DNA from: Kribbella antiqua
GTDB lineage: Bacteria; Actinomycetota; Actinomycetes; Propionibacteriales; Kribbellaceae
Assembly (NCBI RefSeq): GCF_004345665.1
Contig: NZ_SLWR01000008.1
Coordinates: 372,001-436,000, forward strand
Direction: 5' to 3'
DNA length: 64,000 nucleotides
Shown here piece by piece: positions 43,237-51,100 of this stretch. The position numbers and the translations under genes were made by a program. The notes under the pieces are model-generated. The model did no database searches. It was given only the letters and a program-made list of their open reading frames with translations, and was not told the origin of the DNA. The stretch's first letter is position 1; each line of letters opens with the position of its first letter.

Positions 43237-44778
43237 ATGAACGGCGGGCACCCGCGAGTGGCGGTCGCCGCGCCCAACGCAGCAGCAGCTGAGGCCGGCG
43301 TTCGCGTCGCGGCCGAAGGTGGGAACGCGGTGGATGCCGCGATCGCCGCGACGTTGGTGACGATGGTGAACGAGATCGGTGTGGTCTCGCCTGCCTCCGG
43401 CGGGTTCGTCACGCTGCAGGTCGCCGGTGGTGAGGCGGTCACCATCGACGGCTGGGTCGAGATGCCCGGCCGCGGCCTGTCCACCGACCAGTTCGGCCGC
43501 GGGGTCTGGGACGTCACCACCGACTACGGCGGCGGTACGACGACAACCGTCGGCCACGGCTCCGTCGCGACCCCCGGCGGGATGAAGGCGCTCGACCTCG
43601 CGCACCAGCGTTCAGGCAAAGCGCCCTGGCGCGAGGTCGTCCAGCCCGCGATCGACGTCGCCCGGAACGGCTTCCCGCTGAGCCGGACCTCGGGCTACTA
43701 CCTTGGCTACACCCACGAGATCATCTTCGGCTGGCATCAGCCGAGCCACCGCGTCGTGCACGATCAGGACGGCGTGGTGATCAAGGCCGGCAGCACGATC
43801 GTGATCCCTGAGCTCGCCGAGGCGCTCGAGCTGATCGCCCGCGAAGGCGCCGAGACGATGTACACCGGCGACCTCGCCCAGCTCCTGATCCGCGACATGG
43901 CCGAGAACGACGGCATCCTCACCGCGGAGGACTTGGCCGCCTACGAGGCCGTCGTACGCCCGGCGCTGGTCGTGAAGCAGAACGGGTGGCGCCTCGCCAC
44001 GAACCCGCCGCCGGCCGTCGGGGGAGTGGCGATCGCGGCCATGCTCGCGCTACTGGACGGCGTACCGGCGGATGGCAGCTGGACTCCGGCCGAGCTCGAC
44101 CGGCTCGTCGAGGTGCAACACGCCGTACTCGGGCAGCGGCTGGCTGAGCTCGATGAGGAAGACGTACGCGCGCTCGAAGGCCAGAAGCTGCTGGACCTAG
44201 CCTCGGCTGGCGATCTGAGAGCGCTGACTTCACCTAGTACGGCGACTGTGTCGGTGGTGGACGACGAAGGCGACGCCTGCGCGATCACGGTCTCGTCCGG
44301 CTACGGCTCCGGCGTACTCACGCCAGGCACCGGCATCTGGCTGAACAACGCGCTCGGCGAGCAGGAGCTGCTGCACGGCGGCCCGCACAGCCTCGCGCCC
44401 GGGACACGGCTGACGTCGAACATGGCGCCGAGTGTCGCCCGCCGCGAGACCGACGGCGCCGTACTCGCGATCAGCTCCCCGGGATCGGACCGGATCCCGA
44501 CCGCGATCGCGCAGGTCTACGCCCTCTACACGCACGGTGGGCTGCCGCTCGCGGAGGCCGTCGAGCACCCGCGGCTGCATGTCCGGGTGCGGCAGGATGT
44601 CGTGGTCGACTACGAGGACGACCTGCCCGTGTCCGGGTCGACGTCGCTGCCGACACGCCCGATGCCGCCACACTCGATGTACTTCGGTGGGGTCGCCGCC
44701 GCGTTCTGGGATCCTGCTGACGGATTGCGAGCAGTCGGTGACCCACGTCGTACCGGAGCTGTTGCAATTTCGCCTTGA
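43237..44778 (+). CDS. Gamma-glutamyltransferase-family protein
   Basis: A 513-residue Ntn-hydrolase of the GGT family without a signal peptide. N-terminal landmarks are AAAEAGVRVAAEGGNAVDAA near residues 14-33 and SPASGGFV near 51-58. The nucleophile region STATVSVVD near 334-342 corresponds to TTHFSVVD of classical GGTs, with the Thr near 335 as autocleavage residue but the following Thr-His replaced by Ala-Thr. SNMAPSVA and SSPGSDRIPTAI follow. It may be a cephalosporin-acylase-like or peptide gamma-glutamyl hydrolase. It starts 3 nt after pheT. Confidence 0.87.
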   Translation: MNGGHPRVAVAAPNAAAAEAGVRVAAEGGNAVDAAIAATLVTMVNEIGVVSPASGGFVTLQVAGGEAVTIDGWVEMPGRGLSTDQFGRGVWDVTTDYGGGTTTTVGHGSVATPGGMKALDLAHQRSGKAPWREVVQPAIDVARNGFPLSRTSGYYLGYTHEIIFGWHQPSHRVVHDQDGVVIKAGSTIVIPELAEALELIAREGAETMYTGDLAQLLIRDMAENDGILTAEDLAAYEAVVRPALVVKQNGWRLATNPPPAVGGVAIAAMLALLDGVPADGSWTPAELDRLVEVQHAVLGQRLAELDEEDVRALEGQKLLDLASAGDLRALTSPSTATVSVVDDEGDACAITVSSGYGSGVLTPGTGIWLNNALGEQELLHGGPHSLAPGTRLTSNMAPSVARRETDGAVLAISSPGSDRIPTAIAQVYALYTHGGLPLAEAVEHPRLHVRVRQDVVVDYEDDLPVSGSTSLPTRPMPPHSMYFGGVAAAFWDPADGLRAVGDPRRTGAVAISP

Positions 44779-44795
44779 GCCTGATCCGAAACACA

Positions 44796-44814
44796 ACTCG
44801 GCTGTGCGCCGAGT
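44796..44814 (+). terminator. Small hairpin after GGT-family gene
   Basis: ACTCGGC (44796-44802) pairs perfectly with GCCGAGT (44808-44814) around a 5-nt loop. It lies 18 nt after the stop of the GGT-family gene and before the GT2 operon. No T-run follows, so it is only a candidate terminator or stabiliser. Confidence 0.4.
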
Positions 44815-44867
44815 ACAGTCATTGACGCCTCAGAACTGTTACGCCTGAACTGGAAGGTCTGCGCACC

Positions 44868-45839
44868 ATGCGGGAAACGGCCCCCGAGCTCTCCGTCGTT
44901 GTTCCGATGTACGACGAAGAGGAAGTGCTGCCGATCTTCTTCGAGCGGATGCACCCGCTGCTCGACGGCCTCGGCATCACCTACGAGCTCCTGGTTGTCG
45001 ACGACGGAAGCCGCGACGCGACCGCGGCGATGCTGCTGAAAGCCGCCGAGGACTGGCCGGAGCTGCGGGTCGTCCGGCTGCTGCGCAACAGCGGTCACCA
45101 AGCCGCCCAGTCGGCCGGCTTCCGCCGCGCCCGCGGCCAGTACGTCGTCACCATCGACGCCGACCTGCAGGACCCGCCGGAGGTCATCGCGGAGTTCATC
45201 GAGGCGGCCGAGAAGGAGGACGTCGATGTCGTGTACGGCGTCCGGTCGGACCGCACCAGCGACTCCTGGGCCAAGCGCACCACGGCCCGGGGCTACTACC
45301 GGCTGATGTCGCGGCTGGTCGGCAAGCAGATCCCGTTCGACGCGGCGGACTTCCGGCTGGTGTCGCGCCGGGTCGTCGACGCGGTGAATGCGCTGCCGGA
45401 CGACGGCCGGGTGTTCCGCCTGGTCATCCCGTGGCTGGGCTTCCCGAGCACCCAGGTCAAGTACGTCCGCGCCGAGCGAGCCGCTGGTACGACGAAGTAC
45501 AACCTGAGCAAGATGCTCCGGCTCACCTTCGACAGCATCACCGCGTTCTCGGCGGCGCCGCTGCGACTGGCGACCTGGCTCGGACTTCTCGGTGGCACGC
45601 TGTCCGCGCTGTTCGTGGTGGGTGCGCTGATCGTCAAGCTCTCCGGCCGGGGCATCCCCGGTTGGACGTCGACCGTGCTCGCCGTCAGCGTGATCGGCGC
45701 GATCCAGTTGCTCTGCCTCGGCCTGCTGGGTGAGTACGTCGCTCGGTTGTTCCAGTCGAGCCAGCGGCGGCCGCAGTTCCTCGTCGGATACGACAGCCTC
45801 GAAGACCACGGACACCAGGAACCGGTACACCATCAATGA
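44868..45839 (+). CDS. GT2 glycosyltransferase, polyprenyl-phosphate sugar synthase type
   Basis: A 323-residue GT-A glycosyltransferase resembling ArnC/GtrB/DPM1 enzymes. Motifs: SVVVPMYDEEEVLP near residues 9-22, LLVVDDGSRDAT near 42-53, the DxD in TIDADLQDPP near 96-105, and the membrane-proximal ERAAGTTKYNLSKM near 204-217. Two C-terminal helices (about 236-258 and 268-292) anchor it. It probably loads a sugar from a nucleotide onto a polyprenyl phosphate at the inner membrane face. It overlaps the next gene by 4 nt (ATGA), which likely uses the lipid-linked sugar. Confidence 0.92.
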   Translation: MRETAPELSVVVPMYDEEEVLPIFFERMHPLLDGLGITYELLVVDDGSRDATAAMLLKAAEDWPELRVVRLLRNSGHQAAQSAGFRRARGQYVVTIDADLQDPPEVIAEFIEAAEKEDVDVVYGVRSDRTSDSWAKRTTARGYYRLMSRLVGKQIPFDAADFRLVSRRVVDAVNALPDDGRVFRLVIPWLGFPSTQVKYVRAERAAGTTKYNLSKMLRLTFDSITAFSAAPLRLATWLGLLGGTLSALFVVGALIVKLSGRGIPGWTSTVLAVSVIGAIQLLCLGLLGEYVARLFQSSQRRPQFLVGYDSLEDHGHQEPVHHQ

Positions 45840-48052
45840 GGCGGGCTTTCCCGTGGCTGCTGCCCCTGGCAGTCGCGGTCTACGGTCTCGCCTCGGTGGA
45901 TGTCTCAGCAACACCCATCCTCAAGTACTTCGGGTACTTCGCCCTGGGCGTCGCCCTGCCGGGAATCCTGCTGCTGCGGGCGGCCTGGCGTAGTACGGGC
46001 AACTGGGCCGAGGACTTCGGCCTTGGTTCCGTCGTCGGTGCCGCCTGGCAGATGATCGGCTGGGCGATCTTCACCGCCGTCGGCGTGCAGCGGTGGTTGA
46101 TCGTCTGGCCGGCGATCGTGCTGGTTCTGTTCGCCGCGGTGCCGACGCTGCGTCGGCACTGGCGGATCGAGCGACCGAACCCGCTGCCGGTGCTCTGGAG
46201 CTGGGGAGTCGCGATCGCGTGTGCGGTGGTGCTCGGGGGAACCACCCTCGGGGTGATGGCGTACCACCTGATGCCGCCGGAGGGAAACGCCTACTACCAG
46301 GACCTGCTCTACCACCTGTCGATGCTGAACGAACTGATGCGGGCGGTGCCGCCGGAGCTCCCACAGGTGGCGGGCCTGCGGTTGGACTACCACTGGTTCG
46401 CCAACGCAGACATGGCCGGCGCGGTCGACATCACCCGGCTCTCGCCGGCCATGGTGCTGTTCCGGCTGTGGCTGCTGCCGTGGCTGGTCGTCGTACTGCT
46501 GACGTGCGCGACGCTGGCCCGGACGGTCAGCCGTACGTGGTGGACCGGCGTACTCGCGGCTGGTGCGCTCGCGGCGCCGCAGTTGTACCTGTTCTTCGAC
46601 ACGACCGCGAACCTGTCGGCGCCGCTGAACTTTCTCAGTCCTTCGCAGACGTTCTGCATGACCGCGTGCCTCGCCGCGGCCGTGTTCCTGATCGAGTTGC
46701 TGTTCAGGGGTGCGAGTGGCGGGCTGTGGGTGGTCACGCTGGCCGTGGTGCTGCTTGGCGGTGGTTCGAAGCCGACCGTGCTGCCGCTGCTGGTCGGGGC
46801 TGTCGGGTTGTCGGCGGTTTTCCTGCTCTTTCATCAGCGCCGGTTCCCTTGGCGGGCTGTTGTCGCCGGAGCGCTGCTGGTGGTGGCGGGCGTCGGCGCG
46901 TTCCTGACGGTTGCCGGCAGCACGAATGGGTCGGGTCTGCAGTTCCTCGCCATCCTCAAGTCGGCCGGCGAGTACTTGCCGGCGACCGGAGACCGCACTC
47001 CGCCGGGGGAGGGTGGGCTGGTCCTGCCCGCGCTCGAGCACGGCGCTTATGTCGCCGTGACCGTACTGTTCTTGCTGCTGTTGATCAGTCAGGCAGCGGC
47101 GGTCGCGGGCTTCGGGCTGTTCGGCAAGCTACGGCGTGATCCGGCGGCCTGGTTTCTGCTCGGCGCGCTGATCGCGGGCTGGGCCGGCTATCTGCTGATC
47201 GACCATCCGTCGCTGAGTGAGGGCTATTTCGTCCACACCGCCATGCCGTTCAGCATCGCGGCCGCGACCTGGGTTGCTGCGAACGCCGCCCGTACGGCGA
47301 AGCAACCGTGGGTGCTCTTGGCAGTCGGCGTGGTGGTCGCCACCGGCTATGCCGCCGTACTGATGCTGACCGATGCCTACGAGGTCGGGACGCAGTCGCA
47401 GAAGTTGTGGCTGGTCGCCCGGCCGCTGCTGCTCGCGATCGGTATGACCATCGTGCTGGTCCTGCTCTGGCGTTTCGTCGTACGACGGCCGGGCGGCGTG
47501 ATCATCGTCGTCGTGACCCTGCTGCTGCTCGGGTCGATCAAGTCGTTCGCGTACAACGTCGTGCATGGGGACACCGAACGGGCGCACGTCTTCAACGCGC
47601 CGCGTTGGTGGGTGTATCCGGACGAGGAGTCGGCGGCGATCTGGCTGGGGCAGAACTCCGCGCCGACCGACGTGGTGGCGTCGAACACCTGGTGCCGACC
47701 CGCCGGTTCGCAGGCGCCGGGGTGCGATGCGCGCGGGTACATCATCAGCGGGATCGCGGGGCGGCGGACGCTGATCGAAGGATGGGCGTACACGAACCAG
47801 GCGATGGCGCAGCAGGGGGTCGACGGCAAGCGGTACAACATGCAGCCGTCGCCGTGGCCCGACCGGGTCGCGATCACGAACGAGGCGCTCCGGCAACCGA
47901 CGCCGCAGGTGTTGCAGCGGCTGCAGGACGACTACCACGTGCGCTGGCTGTTCGCCGACGGCCGCGACGGGGTCATCAACTGGCGGCTCGACAAGCTGGC
48001 CCGGCTGCGACACAGCGTCGGCGACGTACGAATCTACGAACTCGGAAAGTGA
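45836..48052 (+). CDS. Polytopic membrane protein, GT-C glycosyltransferase-like
   Basis: A 738-residue protein with about 12-13 membrane helices over residues 1-580, then an extracytoplasmic domain (about 590-738) with SNTWCRPAGS..PGC and RWLFADGRDG. The first large loop (about 140-190) has acidic and aromatic residues (EGNAYYQDLLYHLSMLNEL region), as GT-C enzymes do. It is coupled to the GT2 gene, so it probably transfers a polyprenyl-linked sugar outside the cell. The large wall protein encoded immediately downstream is the obvious candidate acceptor, by inference. No characterised family can be named. Confidence 0.78.
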   Translation: MRRAFPWLLPLAVAVYGLASVDVSATPILKYFGYFALGVALPGILLLRAAWRSTGNWAEDFGLGSVVGAAWQMIGWAIFTAVGVQRWLIVWPAIVLVLFAAVPTLRRHWRIERPNPLPVLWSWGVAIACAVVLGGTTLGVMAYHLMPPEGNAYYQDLLYHLSMLNELMRAVPPELPQVAGLRLDYHWFANADMAGAVDITRLSPAMVLFRLWLLPWLVVVLLTCATLARTVSRTWWTGVLAAGALAAPQLYLFFDTTANLSAPLNFLSPSQTFCMTACLAAAVFLIELLFRGASGGLWVVTLAVVLLGGGSKPTVLPLLVGAVGLSAVFLLFHQRRFPWRAVVAGALLVVAGVGAFLTVAGSTNGSGLQFLAILKSAGEYLPATGDRTPPGEGGLVLPALEHGAYVAVTVLFLLLLISQAAAVAGFGLFGKLRRDPAAWFLLGALIAGWAGYLLIDHPSLSEGYFVHTAMPFSIAAATWVAANAARTAKQPWVLLAVGVVVATGYAAVLMLTDAYEVGTQSQKLWLVARPLLLAIGMTIVLVLLWRFVVRRPGGVIIVVVTLLLLGSIKSFAYNVVHGDTERAHVFNAPRWWVYPDEESAAIWLGQNSAPTDVVASNTWCRPAGSQAPGCDARGYIISGIAGRRTLIEGWAYTNQAMAQQGVDGKRYNMQPSPWPDRVAITNEALRQPTPQVLQRLQDDYHVRWLFADGRDGVINWRLDKLARLRHSVGDVRIYELGK

Positions 48053-48154
48053 TTAGCCCGTAACATCGAGTTGGCGTAGACCGTTACCTCTACGCTGGCC
48101 CGCCCGCCCCGTGGCCGACGCATGCGGAAACGTGAGTGCTCGGGAGGGCGGCAA

Positions 48155-51100
48155 ATGCGGGCGACGTCCATGCTGCTGGTTGTCGGCCTGCTGTCGCTCG
48201 GCGCGGTCGACGCAGCCGCGTATCAGGTGCCTTCAGCACCTTTCGCGCAAGGTACGGCTGCGACGGCGATCATGCCTGGCTCTGGGCTGAAGCAGACGAT
48301 CACGGTCACCGGGCAAACCGAGTTGCTGGATGCAACCACCGCGGGTGTGCGCGGCACCGGTCCGACCACCTACGCACCGCCGATCGCGCGTACGACGCCG
48401 GCCCAGGATCTCCTGGTCAACACCGGGACCTGTGCGTCCACCGGCAGTTGCGGTGACCGCGGCACCGTGACGATCGCCTTCTCCGAGCCCGTTCGCAACC
48501 CGGTCCTGCACTTCGCCGGCATCGGCGGCGCCGTCACTCAAACCGTGAGCGGCAACCCCACCGCCCAGTCCGAGCTGCACTCGGTGCTCAAGCTCACCAC
48601 CGCCGGGTTGAGCCTCACCAAGGTTGGCCAGGGCAACAACCTCGCCGTCACCAGCGACACCGTGACCGCCGCCAATCACGACGCCGGCCCGAACTGCATC
48701 AACAACAAGATCGGCACCGGCCCAGACGCCTCGGCGACGGCCGCCTGCGGTTCGGTCCGCGTCAACGGCGTCGCCACCAAGATCACCTTCGACGTCACCG
48801 CGTTCTTCACCAAGCACCCGAAGCTCCCCGCCTTCAACACCCCGAGCTCCGGCGACGCGTTCTCGATCCTCGCGTCGACCGGCGAGGACTTCGGTGACGC
48901 ACCCACGTCGTACGGCGCCGCCTGGTCGGTGCTCAGCGATCTTCGCCTCGGCAAGGACGCCACCGAGGACAACGCGACCGTTGCCAACGGCACCACCGGC
49001 CCGGCGATGCCCGACCAGGCCGACGACGGCGTCACCTTCAAGCCACTCCGAACCAACTCGACCGCTTACTCCGCCGAGCTGGCACTCACCGGCGCCTCGA
49101 AGGCCGGCCGCGCGTGCGCCTGGATCGACCTCGACCGCAACGGCTCGTTCCAGCCGGCCGAACGCGCCTGCGCCGGCTTCGCCGCCGGCCAAGGTGCCGT
49201 CACGCTTAACTGGTCGAAGTACTCGCGCCCGACGGCTGGAGCGTCGTACGCGCGGGTCCGGGTCGGCTACAACAGCGCGCTGGTCGAGAAGCCGACCGGT
49301 GCCGCCGACTCCGGTGAGGTCGAGGACCACGCGATCCTGATCGCGCCGCCGCCACCGCCGGTCCTGCTCGACGACACCGCGACCACCGCATTCAACACCG
49401 GCCTGACGGTTGATGTCCTCGGCAACGACAAGCCGGGCGATCCGAGTACGCCGCTCAAGCCCGGCTCACTGTGCCTGATCGGCGACGACGAGTGCGTGCC
49501 GATGGTGAACGTCGTCGGGCAAGCCAAGTACGTCGCCAAGCCCGACGGCAAGATCGACATCGAACCGGTGCCGGGCTTCGCTGGCCTGGCCAAGCCCGTC
49601 ACCTACCTGGTTGCCGACAGCAACGGCACCACCGGCACGGCCACACTCACGCTCACCGTCGCACTCCCGGCCAAGCCGGTCGCGACGCCCGACACCGCGA
49701 CCACCCCGCAGAACGTCAGCGTCTCCGTCAAGCCGCTCGGCAACGACCGCGCCGCGCCCGGCGTCACGCTGATCCCCGGCTCGGTCGTACTCCGCGACCC
49801 GGCCGACACCACCTTCAAGAGGAAGGTCGTCATCGCCGGCGAGGGCACGTACGCCGTCAAGCCGAACGGCGGCGTGGACTTCATCCCGCTGCGGCAGTTC
49901 ACTGGCGTCGGCACCTCTCTCGGCTACCGCGTCACGGACAGCACGCAGCAGAACGCCGAGTCGACCTTGACCGTCACAGTCACGCCAGTGACCCCGAAGG
50001 CGAGTGGCGACTCGGTGTCGACGCCGTTCGACACGGACATCGTCGTACCGGTGCTGGACAACGTCCTGCCCGGATCGCCGGACGCTCCGCTGGATCCAGC
50101 GAGTCTGCGACTGGTTGATCACGGCAAACTTGTCGACAAGGTGACCGTGCCGCGGCAGGGCACCTTCTTGATTGCCGACGGCAAGGTGACGTTCCGGCCG
50201 GTGCACGGGTTCAAGGGAGTCGCGACGCCACAGACCTATCAGGTGGCCGACCTGAACGGGACGCCGGCGCGAGCCGAGCTGACCGTGTCCGTCGACGCGC
50301 CCGGTCCGCCGGTGGCGAACCCGGATGCGATCACGACGCTGCAGGGTGGTTCGGTCCTGATCGGCGTACTGGACAACGACAAGCCTGGGCCGACCGGGTC
50401 CGCGCTGGTGCTGGACAGCGTGCGGCTGATCGCCTCGGGCAAGCCAATGCCGACTCTCAGCGTCGCGGGACAAGGCAAGTACACGGCGAAGCCTGACGGT
50501 CAGGTCCTCTTCGAGCCGCTGCCGGCCTTCAGTGGTACGGCGACGCCGGTCAGCTACCAGGTTGCTGACGGCAACGGGGCGATCGGGAAGTCGACGCTCG
50601 CGGTCCAGGTGACCAAGGTGCAGCCGGATGCGTCGGACGACACGGCGCGAGCGTCCTATGACGCGACCATCACTGTCGCCGTGCTGACGAACGACAGTGC
50701 GGGCGATCCGGCGGTGCCGCTGGTGCCGAGCAGCGTGCGGGTGCTCGACCCGAAGACGCAGGAGCCGAAGACCAAGGTCGTCGTCGACGGCGAGGCGTCG
50801 TACACGGTGACGCAGGAGGGGAAGATCGAGGTTGATCCGCTGCCGACCTACACCGGTGTCGCGGCGCCGATCACCTACCGCGTCTCGGATGTCAACGGCA
50901 CGCTGGCCACTGCGACGCTGACCGTCAACATCGCGAAGCCGGACCCGCCGACCGCGAAGCCCGACACGGCCACCGGCAAGCAGAACGTCCGGCTGGTCCT
51001 CGATCCGCTCGCCAACGACACGGCAGGCGAGGGCACGGGCCTCGACCCGGTCAGCGTGGTCCTGGTCGATCCGGCCGATGGCTCACTGAAGAAGCTGGTC

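Noticed and set aside
45836-48052. Arabinosyltransferase (Emb) assignment
   Set aside because: Topology and the C-terminal extracytoplasmic domain are similar in outline, but no Emb-type motif is visible, so only GT-C-like is claimed.
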